The notes beneath the pieces were generated by a model that worked only from the letters and a program-made list of their open reading frames with translations, was not told where the DNA came from and did no database searches. Shown piece after piece: positions 36,901 through 45,370 of a DNA stretch of 64,000 nt (the stretch's first letter is position 1; each line of letters starts with the position of its first letter). The stretch spans positions 37,784,912 through 37,848,911 of the forward strand of contig CP137669.1 in NCBI GenBank assembly GCA_037976565.1, written 5' to 3'. Source of the stretch: Mesocentrotus franciscanus (taxonomy: Eukaryota; Echinodermata; Echinoidea; Camarodonta; Strongylocentrotidae). Both the position numbers and the translations under genes were made by a program.

Positions 36901-37087
36901 GGAGAAAACAAGAGAAAACAAACTGTTGTGAACTTTAATTTATATAATTTCTTTATCCACAATCATTTTCAGGTATCAGAGCACAGTAGCCCAACTCCAC
37001 CAGCAATTAGATGAATCCAAGAATTTGATAAGTAGTCCACCATCGCGGAGAGAGCATAGTAGATCGGCAAGAGGGCTTGACCATTGA
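15820..37087 (+). CDS. CEP128: CEP128 (centrosomal protein of 128 kDa), 23 coding exons
   Basis: The spliced exons give a protein of about 1,033 residues, almost entirely charged coiled coil after a basic, serine-rich N-terminus. Several blocks match vertebrate CEP128. Residues about 40-80 read RVDTLASSLR-DTNRNLQEV against human KVNTITSTLQDTSRNLRQV. A block RRTRPSVRF and then VHEIHHDVRDL precede ERVEKRLKDLQEEL. Near the C-terminus NKLYWLQKDV matches human TKLQWLCEEL, and the protein ends in RGLDH, a motif also present near the human end. Family knowledge: CEP128 sits on the subdistal appendages of the mother centriole, works with ODF2, centriolin and ninein in microtubule anchoring, and tunes ciliary signalling. 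All junctions are GT-AG with compatible phases, except that exon 11 needs one extra base. Length is close to human (about 1,094). Start chosen at 15820 because the following residues align with the human N-terminus. Orthology is inferred from memory of the human protein, not from a search. Confidence 0.92.
16385..16690 (-). mobile_element. tRNA-derived SINE
   Basis: On the - strand, GGCTCAGTGGTATAG resembles a tRNA A box and GGTTTTGAAACC a B box about 35 bases later, followed by CCCTTGGATAAGG, typical of tRNA SINE bodies. It lies in CEP128 intron 1. A true tRNA is excluded by poor acceptor-stem pairing. Confidence 0.65.
16905..16947. repeat. (TTCC)n microsatellite
   Basis: About ten CTTC units between the left hairpin and the satellite. 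Confidence 0.95.
16971..18372 (+). repeat. Ten-unit 139-bp tandem satellite
   Basis: Units beginning GGTTTCCGAT start at 16971, 17121, 17261, 17400, 17538, 17676, 17815, 17955, 18094 and 18233. The spacing is 150 for the first and 138-140 afterwards. Every unit carries TTTGACRGATTTTAATGAA and GGTCAAAGGTCATAGCTCA. The edge units are most diverged, as expected for unequal exchange. Confidence 0.97.
18543..18629 (+). CDS. CEP128: CEP128 exon 2 (residues 51-79)
   Basis: Acceptor ctgtttacag and donor ggtattt; 29 codons, phase 0 at both ends. Encodes DTNRNLQEVGELLGTYRS..., the best-conserved N-terminal block of the family (human DTSRNLRQVDQMLGRYRE). This block is the strongest single piece of evidence for the CEP128 call. 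Confidence 0.93.
19516..19659 (+). CDS. CEP128: CEP128 exon 3 (residues 80-127)
   Basis: Acceptor aatatctag, donor gtaagtag, phase 0 at both ends, 48 codons. Starts LRSNLNQQ, equivalent to human LKESLEQS, then becomes Ser/Arg/Asp-rich (SASELRSDSRHRRSASVS), a likely disordered, phosphorylatable linker. Confidence 0.9.
19660..19760. repeat. GA-rich low complexity after exon 3
   Basis: Imperfect GA repeat starting right after the donor; no further content. Confidence 0.8.
19919..19963 (+). CDS. CEP128: CEP128 exon 4 (residues 128-142)
   Basis: A 45-base micro-exon, RRTRPSVRFSQNADE, bounded by ttttttacag and gtgaga, phase 0. It matches human RSRTGVRFVQETDD, so the small exon is real rather than a chance frame. 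Confidence 0.9.
20385..20535 (-). mobile_element. SINE fragment
   Basis: On the - strand it carries GACATTAATCTACATTTGCC and CTCCATCCAGG, the same body as the SINEs at 28.3, 34.2 and 47.1 kb. Confidence 0.6.
20667..20834 (+). CDS. CEP128: CEP128 exon 5 (residues 143-198)
   Basis: Acceptor cactctcag, donor gtatgtt, 56 codons, phase 0. Starts VHEIHHDVRDLGREQARL, equivalent to human LHGFHQSLRDLSSEQIRL. The long coiled-coil part of the protein starts here. Confidence 0.92.
21352..21477 (+). CDS. CEP128: CEP128 exon 6 (residues 199-240)
   Basis: Acceptor tcttttccag, donor gtatag, 42 codons, phase 0. ERVEKRLKDLQEELRLQRE matches human DRVERRLQELEREMRTERE. Coiled coil with heptad-like spacing. Confidence 0.92.
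21864..22016 (+). CDS. CEP128: CEP128 exon 7 (residues 241-291)
   Basis: Acceptor ccatcgtag, donor gtgagat, 51 codons, phase 0. Contains LESTKRKLDQSHGSS, which aligns with human LELSRRLLNQSEGSR. The antisense open frame covering this exon is a shadow. Confidence 0.88.
22862..23003 (+). CDS. CEP128: CEP128 exon 8 (residues 292-338)
   Basis: Acceptor gccccatag, donor gtaacg; 142 bases, so it enters at phase 0 and leaves at phase 1. Encodes MESLRKDLARSDEDRHTLK..., aligned with human VEELRTQLTKAEGDRKGLQ. Confidence 0.88.
23395..23610. repeat. Minisatellite, about 38-bp GA/CA-rich unit
   Basis: Three near-identical units of GGGAGACACACA...CAGACTGAAAGAGGAAGAAG lie between 23485 and 23600, in the intron before exon 9. 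Confidence 0.88.
23651..23808 (+). CDS. CEP128: CEP128 exon 9 (residues 339-391)
   Basis: Acceptor aaatctacag, donor gtaagtac; two bases complete the split Asp codon, then 52 codons. The core RLEREIHSLRAQLGQAS is a regular coiled coil. Confidence 0.9.
24210..24475 (+). CDS. CEP128: CEP128 exon 10 (residues 392-479)
   Basis: Longest exon, 266 bases, acceptor atgcttttag, donor gtaagtaa, leaving phase 2. Encodes highly charged coiled coil ending RQRKLLDMVK. Decayed repeats of its last 70 or so bases lie in the next intron. Confidence 0.9.
24476..25050 (+). repeat. Decayed tandem copies of the exon 10 3' end
   Basis: Exon 10 ends ...GAGAGACTACTCACAGAGAACC...GAAACAGTAAG. Similar strings recur at 24546-24620 (ATTATTCCCAGAGAATC ... 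GGTGATACAATAAGTA) and 24712-24778 (AGAGACTACTCACAGAGAACC ... GTGAAACAGTAATT), with a weaker one near 24968. Each is followed by the same GAAAGAAGAGAGAAA-type tail as the real intron. The copies lost the full frame. Confidence 0.82.
25052..25637 (-). mobile_element. TTAA foldback element, copy in CEP128 intron 10
   Basis: TTAA at 25048-25051 and 25638-25641. Left end AGGGAAACTCAACC and right end reversed AGGGCAATCCAACCC are inverted repeats. Read on the - strand it matches the element at 57105 for hundreds of bases, including GGCACTAC near TTTCTGTTTTTCTCCCAAGT. It ends only 40 bases before the exon 11 acceptor. Non-coding. Confidence 0.88.
25681..25836 (+). CDS. CEP128: CEP128 exon 11, apparent one-base deletion
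   Basis: Acceptor caaaatgcag, donor gtaagct. The first base completes Gln, then KLEREHESS (human KLERALEKQ) up to RMENLQR. After that the frame moves: as written it reads KSLISW, and splicing to exon 12 would hit TAG at once. Reading one frame over gives EIADIL, matching human ELNDVL and leading straight into EKLARQ of exon 12. A single lost base near 25818-25821 (CGG followed by AAATC) explains it. The rest of the gene is intact, so sequencing or assembly error is more likely than gene death. Confidence 0.8.
26641..26760 (+). CDS. CEP128: CEP128 exon 12 (residues 533-572)
   Basis: Acceptor tttcttatag, donor gtcagt, 40 codons, phase 0. EKLARQDEQLRLKDIEV aligns with the human segment that includes EEELHSKEEKLRDIKS. 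Confidence 0.9.
26926..27365 (+). repeat. Giant (TTC)n tract, about 126 pure units
   Basis: Pure TTC from about 26961 to 27338, with impure CTT/CCT edges. The + strand is the transcribed-sense strand of CEP128, so the pre-mRNA carries UUC. The poly-lysine open frame on the opposite strand is an artefact. Confidence 0.98.
27442..27573 (+). CDS. CEP128: CEP128 exon 13 (residues 573-616)
   Basis: Acceptor tttccattctag, donor gtatgg, 44 codons, phase 0. Starts LEGELRGEQSRF. The acceptor lies about 100 bases after the giant TTC run. Confidence 0.9.
27690..27770. repeat. (ATT)n tract
   Basis: Imperfect ATT microsatellite in CEP128 intron 13. Confidence 0.85.
27858..27914. repeat. (TA)n tract
   Basis: Pure AT/TA alternation of about 55 bases, 150 bases before exon 14. 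Confidence 0.95.
28062..28223 (+). CDS. CEP128: CEP128 exon 14 (residues 617-670)
   Basis: Acceptor tcatttacag, donor gtatta, 54 codons, phase 0. Encodes RELRDITKQNAEM... through LKKLDKKFQE, a continuous coiled coil. Confidence 0.9.
28265..28460 (+). mobile_element. tRNA-derived SINE copy
   Basis: B-box-like GGATTCAAATCCC near 28316, then CACTAATGTCCTTTGGCAAG, a 20-base phrase shared exactly with the 47.1-kb copy. Degenerate A box. Confidence 0.72.
30102..30246. mobile_element. Palindromic element, GTTTCATAAAACTTG ends
   Basis: Left CCCTGTTTCATAAAACTTG and right CAAGTTTTATGAAACGGGG are inverted repeats extending through ATCAATAACA. 145 bases, non-coding. Confidence 0.82.
30615..30674 (+). 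CDS. CEP128: CEP128 exon 15 (residues 671-690)
   Basis: 60-base exon between cctattcag and gtaata, phase 0 at both ends, encoding VQDYNVALTEKLHSEMETAK. It follows a 2.4-kb intron. Supported by its flanks, its phase and coiled-coil composition. Confidence 0.82.
31032..31118 (+). CDS. CEP128: CEP128 exon 16 (residues 691-719)
   Basis: Acceptor gttttgaag (weak pyrimidine tract), donor gtaagt, 29 codons, phase 0. Encodes VNEGKVVQDLMRRIKCERAE..., similar in composition to human NIQELMKHFKKEKSEAE. Confidence 0.83.
31236..31272. repeat. C-run and (CA)n
   Basis: C-run followed by about 13 CA units in CEP128 intron 16. Confidence 0.9.
31786..31979 (+). CDS. CEP128: CEP128 exon 17 (residues 720-783)
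   Basis: Acceptor tttcctatag, donor gtttgt, 194 bases leaving phase 2. Encodes charged coiled coil (SLRRQVERGNGEMEKMRGE) equivalent to the human region LEKLKSQCDRLTEEL. Confidence 0.88.
32782..33062. mobile_element. TACARTCAAACCTGTCT element, copy 1
   Basis: Left ACAATCAAACCTGTCT and right GGTTTGACTGTA are inverted. The interior alternates GGCCAC and GACAGGT phrases. Ends 42 bases before the exon 18 acceptor. Confidence 0.7.
33104..33308 (+). CDS. CEP128: CEP128 exon 18 (residues 784-852)
   Basis: Acceptor ttcactttag, donor gtaaaag; one base completes Arg, then 68 codons. Reads SSALEKHLQRAELAIQSL, then NVVRGVVREVDVLVGLV, which parallels human SILGVIGKEIDAACK. A short acidic/proline loop (GDDDHAPQPF) breaks the coiled coil, as in human. 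Confidence 0.9.
33661..33853 (+). CDS. CEP128: CEP128 exon 19 (residues 853-916)
   Basis: Acceptor tatttgatag, donor gttagg, 193 bases leaving phase 1. NKLYWLQKDVRKQSDGRNRL matches human TKLQWLCEELKERENREKNL. This is the best-conserved C-terminal block. Confidence 0.92.
34125..34325 (-). mobile_element. SINE copy
   Basis: On the - strand GTGGGTTTGAGCCTC is B-box-like and CTCCATCCAGGTG matches the SINE body. Confidence 0.65.
34660..34745 (+). CDS. CEP128: CEP128 exon 20 (residues 917-945)
   Basis: Acceptor ttctttccag, donor gtgagg; completes the split Asp codon and adds 28 codons (LQLQNLERVHTVKSLEKQV). Coiled coil. Confidence 0.88.
35032..35139 (+). CDS. CEP128: CEP128 exon 21 (residues 946-981)
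   Basis: Acceptor tttaatctag, donor gtaagt, 36 codons, phase 0. Contains a proline/serine linker (PPPPRPSSSSHS) that ends the main coiled coil. Confidence 0.86.
36093..36136 (+). CDS. CEP128: CEP128 exon 22 (residues 982-995)
   Basis: 44-base exon between gacatgtag and gtactt, encoding DLDKERQRIEEKYN and leaving phase 2. Joins exon 23 as EEKYN-RYQSTV. Confidence 0.83.
36369..36396. repeat. (TC)n
   Basis: Pure TC run in CEP128 intron 22. Confidence 0.95.
36566..36885. mobile_element. TACAGTGAAACC element, copy 2
   Basis: Starts TACAGTGAAACCCTGTAT and ends CAGGTTTCCCTGTATA in inverse. The segment ACATGTACTAAAGGAACCTG is identical to the copy at 63.8 kb. Confidence 0.75.
36973..37087 (+). CDS. 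CEP128: CEP128 terminal coding exon 23
   Basis: Acceptor cattttcag; completes Arg, then YQSTVAQLHQQLDESKN and a basic tail ending RSARGLDH, then TGA at 37085-37087. The RGLDH tail resembles a motif near the human C-terminus, but the longer human tail is absent. Confidence 0.9.
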
Positions 37088-37210
37088 CACTTGTGAAGAG
37101 AGTGCCCTAGATCAGAGGTACATGTAGTAGTAGTAGTTGTAGTAAGGATTTGAAATATAAGATATCAAAAATTAACAATGTAAAGTATGATAGTCATATA
37201 ATAAAAGTAA
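37088..37210 (+). promoter_or_regulatory. CEP128 3' UTR start with candidate AATAAA
   Basis: AATAAA lies at 37200-37205, about 115 bases after the stop. It is the first full signal, but many later AT-rich signals exist and sea urchin 3' UTRs are often long, so the true cleavage site could be kilobases downstream. Confidence 0.4.
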
Positions 37211-39410
37211 CTGCCATTCCAATGGACTTCATATGCATATCTACAAATGTTGTATACATAAGTACAGATGTTTAAGTACAAAGTCTGAAATATTCACTCA
37301 TGAATTTTTAAACACTATGCAATTTCAATGTAAATGAGTAATTTTCAATACCATCTTAAATACATCATCACTGCAGTACACCATATCAAGTCAGGTTTCT
37401 GGTAAATTCTTAAGGCAGTACATGCAGTAGTAAAACTTTGCCACATAATACTGTCAAAGTAAAAAAATAATTTTGAAAATGAAAACATGCACAAATATTT
37501 AAATATTTAAAATTAAATTTAAATTTCTATGCAAATTCAGAATGGATTGTATGGATGAGTAAGCCTGTAGGAGCAAATTTTCATTCACAATGAATTTATA
37601 GAAACTTGCAAATATTCCCCCTTCCTCCTTTTTTTGTAAGGAGAGGGAGTATGTCTACTTTCACAGAAACAATATTCCAAGCAAAATGAAGATATTTTCA
37701 TAGTCATGCTCCTCATGCTGTTATATACTAAGTAATAGATATTCTCTATATTGAATTCATTTCCAGTCCCCCGGTATAGACCAACTGTAGCACATTTTTT
37801 GGTTAAATTAGTTCTCCCCCCATCGAGTCTACGTAATCACTTTCCTTGAATTAATGATACATGTATATATTGTTGAAAATTCCAGATTCAATATGGTATT
37901 GTAGAAAGTGTAGACTTTATGTAAATTTGTGTGATTATCAGCACAGTTGTACATTTTAGATCTTTGAATGTTGACCTGTTAGGTCAATTTGTACTTAAAT
38001 GCATCTCAAATTGTACTCAACTGGAGGTCATGCAAATAACAACCTTTCCTATATTTTTTCGCAATTATATTTTTCATTGTATTTTAGAGGTTTTTCTATC
38101 TTTTTATGGTCTTGTAATGATACTTTAAATATTTTCTTCTTTTAAGTGCAGTATTTGAATTCATAAAGGATGCACAAACAACTGAGAAAATGATAAGATA
38201 TTCTGAAAATATATATATTTGGAAGTATTTAAAAAATATGTAATAACTACACATACTCATACATAAAGCAATTTTCAGTAATATTTGTGTATGTTCATAT
38301 CTACGCATGTCATATAAACATAGCTCAGTATTCTCCAAACCGGTAACTTGTCTTCCATGAGTAAAAAATCAATTGCCAACAGAGAGACTAAGCTCTTATT
38401 TTGACACATAATGTGAATTTGTTAATCCTAATGTAGCAAAAGTAGCATCGTTTTTTTTAAAGTAAACAATCATTTTTATGAGGAAGAAAAAATATGATAA
38501 CATACAGTGGTCTCCTCACTCATGTCTTCCAGCTATTCAACTTTAGTAATATTCTCTATATTTTTTCAATTGAAATGTACTTGCCAATTTAAATACTACA
38601 CCAGAAATACCTTTTATTAAAATGCAGTGTGCTTTGCTTGTCGTATGAATACGGTAATTTCTTTTAAAGTAGCTGCCTTATTCTTTCATTTGTCAAACGC
38701 CATCACAAAGAAGTGATATTTGTACAATAATTTGTATGCATTAATAATATTGATGGAAAGTTGTCCCTTTTTGTTAGTTTTATAACAGTGAGTTAATATA
38801 TTTTTTTTAATTGAGCTCTCAGTTAGTTAGTGCTTGTCAAATAAGTTCATAGCATTGCCTATAAGAAAACCATTTAATGCAAGAATATTTGCAAATGAAA
38901 TAACATTATTATATCAGGACAAAGTAACAGTATTTCTGTCATGGATTACAAATTAGGAATTCATGGCAGTGTAGGAATAAAAAAGTCAGCCAGTAAATTT
39001 TTCACTTTTATATATTGTATTACATCTGTGCTTCCAGGGTATTGTAATTATTGTCATTATTCAGTATTCACACAATATTCTATATCATACTAGTACCACC
39101 GATCTGTGCAGATGCAATTCGTATGATGGACATTATAAGTCAATGTATCTAGTATATTGCTTCCCTATGTAACATGTTACTATACTGTCGTATTTAAAAA
39201 AAGAAAGGACAGTTTATCTTCATATAAGCATGTGTATGATATACATGTACGGTTGATAATTGAGAACAAAAACTGCTTTTCATTTTGTTTGATATGTATT
39301 ACTTTAACTGTGTATTGTAAGTTTGTAAATGTACTATTATCATTTTTAGATTTGAATGGTGACATGGTGTGTTTTCCATTCACTATCAAGCATTTGCTGA
39401 ATATGGAACA
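37211..39410. other. Likely CEP128 3' UTR or 3' flank
   Basis: AT-rich with no open frame of note and no transposon recognised until 39413. Absence of repeats over 2 kb fits a long 3' UTR, but this is weak inference. Confidence 0.4.
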
Positions 39411-39412
39411 CC

Positions 39413-39570
39413 AGGGCCCGTCTTACAAAGAGTTGCGATTGATCCAAATCAAACGCAAATCCTCTAATCAATCGCAAGTTTGCAGTCTCCTATCTCTTAT
39501 GTACATAGTTGCAATTGATATCAATCACAAATGATTTGCGATTCATCACAACTGTTTGAGACGGGGCTCT
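39413..39570. mobile_element. Palindromic element, GGGCCCGTCTTAC ends
   Basis: Left AGGGCCCGTCTTACAAAGAG and right CTGTTTGAGACGGGGCTCT are inverted with mismatches, and the arms go on with GCGATTGAT-type repeats. 158 bases. Confidence 0.75.
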
Positions 39571-40260
39571 GATCAAACACGTCGGCCCATGATATTAAAA
39601 GTGTCCTGAGTTAACCTGGTTTCACTGAACCAACTGATTTTGGAAGGCCAGTTGTCAACTCCCAGTTGTGTGTGAGTAAGCATGAATCCGATGACCGGGG
39701 TAATAATATATATCTGTAAAGTGCATTGAGAGGGCCTGCGGTCCTGAAATGCGCTATATAAGGCCTGGCCTGCATAAATGCATGCTCCTGCCGGTGCAGT
39801 GCCTACAAAGCATATCATTTAGCAAGATGGCTAACACGGGGAAGGCCTACCCGTTGCATCGTCATCTGATGTGTATATCCTTGATTATATACAGTGCTCC
39901 TGCCTATGCAGTGCCTATAAAGCATATTCGAAGAAGCGCGCCAAAACTTGACCTGCCCACCCGGGGTCAACGTAGCATGCGAATCCAGATAGACCTACAG
40001 AGCCCGAATTGGCCTGGAGAAGGGAGCATAAACAGTACACCGTGGAACTGCGTTTACGATCAGCATTTACGATGAGCGTTTTAAATCGCTCTGCCTTCAA
40101 AATTGAGCATAATCACACCCTAACTCTACTCTCTTAGTTGGAGTTTTAAACCTGACCCTATTTATGGTAGGCCACTTTTGTGAATACACGCCATAGTATT
40201 TTAGATGTTCAATTTGTAACCAGGTACATGTGTGTAAACAATACAAGCATTCATACTCTA
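39571..40260. other. Diverged duplicate segment, no gene
   Basis: Two copies of CTCCTGCC..TGCAGTGCCTA.AAAGCATAT occur at about 39784 and 39897. GGCCTGCGGTCCTGAAATGCG with CTATATAAGG at 39734-39765 is SINE-tail-like. Confidence 0.5.
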
Positions 40261-40367
40261 GGGCCCATATTCATAAAAACTTACTAAGCTAGTTAAACTA
40301 ATTCCATAGGCTATAGTACATAGTTAGTTAACAACTAGGCTAAGTAAGGTTTTATGAATATGATCCC
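40261..40367. mobile_element. 107-bp palindromic element
   Basis: GGGCCCATATTCATAAAAAC and GGTTTTATGAATATGATCCC are nearly perfect inverted ends, and the interior is also palindromic around CTAGTTAAC. Confidence 0.85.
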
Positions 40368-42460
40368 AGATGTTTAAAGGATACAAGAGGTCATGAAGTA
40401 CGTGTTCGTGTGTCGCATCCCAAAAAATGGATGTCCAATGTACATGTATGTATTCAGATGTGTTTTCTTGTTGTAGAATGTGCAATGGTATATTTCGTCA
40501 AATTTTTAATTGATGCATATTTAGCAAAATCCAATGCTTATTAAAATAAATAGGTTCCATTTTTAGAAGAGTACATAATTGAATCGAGATGGTAAGGAAC
40601 TGTTTAATTAGGACTGAATAATACTCTGATGGCATAGGCATCATTTCACATAAGTTTCACATAAGTACAACTTTGCAGCCATCGCATTGAAAAGAATATT
40701 CGTTTAATAGACTGTTTTAATGGGATGTTAATAAACTTGTTTTTAAGACTTGAAACTCAAAATTTAAAAACCCCTTAGTTTTCACTACAAGTGGCTGTCT
40801 GTCCATGAGTAAAGAAACATCCATAACATGAAGTTGGAACACTAGAATAGAGAATTATTTTAATTTGCTAAGTCAACACATTTGATCAGTCATAAACTTG
40901 ACAGGACAATCGATGTTGTGCTATTTCTTTTTTTAAAATGTAATTAAGGTGTCTTCATCTCTTCAAAGTTTTCCCCACAATTAGTGTGAATGGAAACAGT
41001 TAAATCAAAAGACCAGTTTACTAACATATTCAAATTCATGGATGTTTCTTTCCTGGGGACCTAGTGACGAGGTATTCCATTAACCTGTTATTAATGAATG
41101 AACTACAATGCTTAGAATCCAGTCTGCATAAAATTTGAATATGTTAGTAAGCTAGTCTATTGTGATGTGAGTCAGGTGACACTAAAACAGTGTTTTTTAA
41201 TGTCAAAAAGTTCAGGAGTAAATGAACTCATTTGTAAATTTTTTTGTATCACAGCTTTTGATTTTGAAACAGTGAACTCCTATTTTTATCTATCCTAGTA
41301 TAGTGAGGTTAAATAGTTTCTGCAATGTCTGTTGTTATATTATGTATATCCATGTACATGTTTGTTTAATGCAATATTCAATTCAATCATTTATAATGTA
41401 GTTGGCAATCAACTGTTCTTATTTATTTTCTGATATCGCATACCAATTTACCTGTATTTTCTCTGGTGCATTGGTGCTTTAAATCTGTTGATTATTTGTG
41501 AACTGTAAAATTAGAAGCTGTTTATGTAGTGTATTTATATTGATACTTCTCCTAATTCCATGCCCAGATTTTGACTGCTTTTGGCAATCTTGTGTGTGCT
41601 ATTCCTGTAGTTAATGACAGGACCGTCATTTTCATAGTATTCTATTTGTATATGAATCTCGAATCTAAAAAGATTGGGTAGTAACGTGGTAAATGTATTT
41701 TTCCAGTATTGACTTTAACAGTATTGAATTAATTATATCATTTTTTCTTTCTCTCTCTCCACCTCCCTCTCCCTCTCTCTCTCCCTGCCTATATATATAT
41801 ATATATATATACACACTCCAAAAAATACAAGAAATAACGATGCTCCGTACACAGAAAAATTGTTTGACAAATTATTCTGTTTGACTTTGAACAATATTAT
41901 TGTTATGTGTCAAAATATGTGTATCATATCCCCATAAAATGCGCCAAGGCACAATGTGAGGGAACAAAAATAATTACGTCACAAAGAAATAAGAAGGCAG
42001 CAAGTAAGAAAAAAGCGTGTAGGGAAGAGGTATAACGTAATAATATGTCATAAAGAAACTAAAGAAAGACAGAGGGAAAGCAAAGGAGATATATATATCT
42101 TTCTCTCTCTTTTCCCCCTATCTCTTTCTCTTTCTGTAAAATATATGGTTGAAGGCAATTCAGTTTGTTGTGTTTTAGGTGTTGGTTTAATAATATTTGT
42201 TCTGTTTAATCTCTAATGGAAGTTTTCAAAGTACTTAGAGGGGATATATTCAAGAAACTCTGAATTTTCTGAATAATGAACATCTGAATTCTGTGTTGTT
42301 GATTTCATGCAGCTTAAAACTTTGGATGATTTTTTGATTTTCTTTATTGGTCTTTTAAGAGGTTGGTAGAATGGATTGAGAATATGGAACATCGTAGCTG
42401 AGAATCACTTGAACAATAATTGTTTAAATGAATGTAATTATTGGGAGTGCTGAATTTGAA
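40368..42460. other. AT-rich stretch, no gene
   Basis: The phrase ACTAACATATTCAAATT at about 41018 recurs inverted at about 41136, marking a small foldback of some 150 bases. TC and TA runs lie at 41748-41812. Nothing else recognised. Confidence 0.5.
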
Positions 42461-42462
42461 TG

Positions 42463-42623
42463 TACAGTTAACTCTGCATAACTCAAAGTCGCACAAGTCA
42501 AATCCAATTTTTGGACCAAACTATGCAAAACATGTTATTTACACTTCCTAAGTCAAATTTTGCGTAAGTCAAACTACTTCTTTGCAGTCCCAACAGATTT
42601 GACTTATGCTGAGATAACTGTAT
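42463..42623. mobile_element. Palindromic element, TACAGTTAWCTC ends
   Basis: Left TACAGTTAACTCTGCATAA and right TTATGCTGAGATAACTGTA are inverted repeats; inner AAGTCAAA phrases repeat. 161 bases. Confidence 0.78.
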
Positions 42624-43324
42624 ATCATTCTGTATTTCTGTAGCACTTTCAGAACTTACTAAGATATTTTCAAGTGTATTAGCCTGCCATATGTGATCAT
42701 ACTCACCCACATGTACATACCTATCAATATGTTAAACAAATGTGAAATATGTGTAAATGAAGAGATGCTTAGAATTGTACATTTTTATGCCTTTGTAACA
42801 TATTTTTGAGACTGTAAATATTCTTTGAGAGAGGAGTTTTGACTTATAAATACTTGAATTTTGTAAAAATATTTCTATTTATTTTTTATATTTCTAATTG
42901 AATTGTACATATTTGTGTATTTTATTTCATGCAACAATGCAGACATTCATTTCATGTGTTATGGGCCTATCAAGGTTATTTTTGTTTGTTTGTTTGTTTG
43001 TGTGTTTTTGTTTTTTAAATCTTTCACTCTTATAAATTTATCCATCCCTGCCCTGTGAATGAATTTAATAATAGAAATCTTATTTTTCCAATGAAATTCG
43101 ATAAAAGTACCTTATGTACTTAAAGGATGACTTTTCTGAGAATAATTTTTATTTTATTTGAATATAAAAAATTACACTAGTCAAATGCAAAGTTCATTGA
43201 ATTGATATGGCACATGTTTGTGATATTGCTATGGTAATGTCAACTCACAGGTGCGTATAACCATGCATATTATACTACATGTGTACCGTAGAGACATTCG
43301 TGCATGTCCAAAAGAAAACACTAA

Positions 43325-43515
43325 TATAGTGAAACCTGTATATCAAGACCACACATAGAAGACAAGAAAATTAGTCTTTATATGCAGGTGGTCTTTATGT
43401 ACAGGTTCCTTTATTTAAATACAGGTTTCAGTGAGAACTGATTTTCAAGGGTAAATGAAAACTGTTCTTTCTATACAGGGAGTCACTAAAACAGGTTTGG
43501 CTTTATGTGTTTTAA
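43325..43515. mobile_element. GTGAAACCTGTAT element, copy 3
   Basis: Left ATAGTGAAACCTGTATATCA and right AAAACAGGTTTGGCTT inverted; inner GGTGGTCTTTATG and GACCACAC phrases as in copies at 36.6 and 63.7 kb. Confidence 0.68.
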
Positions 43516-44860
43516 ACTTGGTTCATGTAATGAATATACTCTACTTGGATTTCGTATGACATTCATCTATATGTTTCATGCATGATAAAAAGAAAAAATC
43601 TCTTGATATTTCTATGACTGATTGTAGTGATAGCAGAAAGCACCATTATACAATGGTCATATCGAGAGATTCTTCATTTTTTAATGAAATATGTGGAAAA
43701 GGGACACATTGCACAGTTTCGCCCTTAACTATAAACTCAATGATATGTTTATTAAACAATTTCTTTTATTATACAGTACTATACTGAGATAAAAAAGAAA
43801 GGAAGTAAAATTATAGATTTAGGTCAGTTTGATTATAATTGCCCAGGAATTTAAGGAGAACATTCTTTCATTTTGTTTATGGGAAACATTCAAAACAATT
43901 TTTTCAAGTATCTGAACTTAATTGCCCTATAATAAATGTCTTAATTTAAGTAATATCTGTAACTTTATGACCTAATGTAATAATGAAATCCCATGGATAT
44001 GTTCATTCTGATAATAACTGAAATTTCCTTATCTAAACTTTATCAAGTGTAAGTATTCAAATCATTGTGTGAAAATAAAAATTACTTTAAAGCCACAAAT
44101 AAATCTCATTTGTATTTGCATTGCCTTTATATCAATATTTCTATTTCATAGTTTTCATTTTACAGTTAGGTTAAAGATTGTTTTCAGATATTTGTTTATA
44201 ATTTATACTAGTCATTCAACTCAAGTTAGGGAAGGACTGGAATCCATTTAGAGAATAACCTTAATGATTATGTGTTTATTTAACCCAACTGCTAAAAAAG
44301 CAAATAATGTGTAAGTTTGAAAATGCATGGAAATTTGTCTTATTATTTTTTCTGTTTGTTCCTCAGTAGACCTGTTTACTAATTCTATGCATATATCTTG
44401 AACAATAGTTTCATTTGACTACTCAAAAGCTTGCATGAGGCTTGTAAGACATAGCAGCAACCAATGTATGCAAAGTTGATTCCATCCTTAGAGGTGCCAT
44501 TATTCATAGCATATCAATTAAATAGTTGATAATAAGGGTTTCTGGAGAAACATTCATAAATTGGTCAGTAATCGAGTCTATGAAAAAAATGGAAGTAGGC
44601 AAAATGAAGAATGAATAGACATGTTTACTAGAGGAATTTAGCTCAGCAAACCAAAAGAAAGGATGTTGAACCTTTGAAAACAGTATTTTATTGACTTTAT
44701 ATAGTTGCAGCTTTTTAAAAGGCTTTAAAAGAGCGCATTGTTAAAGAGATCAAATGAGCACTTATTTATTTCTTTTACTTGTTTTTTTCTTTAATGATTT
44801 ATTTTAACTGTCATTTCACTAAAATTGATTGGCTGATTAGTACAAGCATATGGCGACGGC
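43516..44860. other. AT-rich stretch, no gene
   Basis: Only short chance frames. No element recognised. Confidence 0.5.
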
Positions 44861-44862
44861 AC

Positions 44863-44867
<5 letters not shown>

Positions 44868-44894
<27 letters not shown>

Positions 44895-44994
44895 TGTCTT
44901 CCCATTTCATTCTCTCTGTCTTCCTGTTTATGTTGCCATATCTGATCATATATTTGTTCTTTTTTGGGGGTTATAGATATCTCTTCACCCCCTT

Positions 44995-45032
<38 letters not shown>
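44868..45032. repeat. Two (TC)n tracts
   Basis: TC runs at 44868-44894 and 44999-45032 separated by unique sequence. Confidence 0.93.
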
Positions 45033-45034
<2 letters not shown>

Positions 45035-45370
45035 TCTCTCTGTCTGTATTTGCAGGTTTCTCCCACTCCCCGTCTTCCAATAGTGAATCAAAATATGTCA
45101 AACGGTCCTCGGAAGTGAATTTATATTTACAATTTATTTACAATTTTCAATGATCATACCATAAGCATCCATTTAAGTCTTAAGAACGCCTACTGCGCCT
45201 CCTCCAACCAAAACAGCATAAAACTTGCCACCATTTCTTTCTTCTTCCAGTTACTACCGCCTGATCTATGTTATCTCGAAGACTTTAGTTCTTCCCATCT
45301 TCGTCCTTTCCGTTCATCTTCCCCTCTTCTTCGAAGTCTGGGCCTCCTCTATCTCCAACAACACCTCTTA

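Larger units (their letters stand above)
18630..36972. other. CEP128 introns not listed separately
   Basis: Introns at 18630-19515, 20835-21351, 22017-22861, 23809-24209, 25837-26640, 30675-31031, 33309-33660, 34746-35031 and 35140-36092 are AT-rich. Apart from short low-complexity runs (GA near 21630, ATT near 26490), I see no gene, RNA or element in them. The intron at 28224-30614 has a SINE, a palindromic element and, at about 29200-29850, a stretch whose - strand has several open but interrupted frames that I could not assign. Confidence 0.6.
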
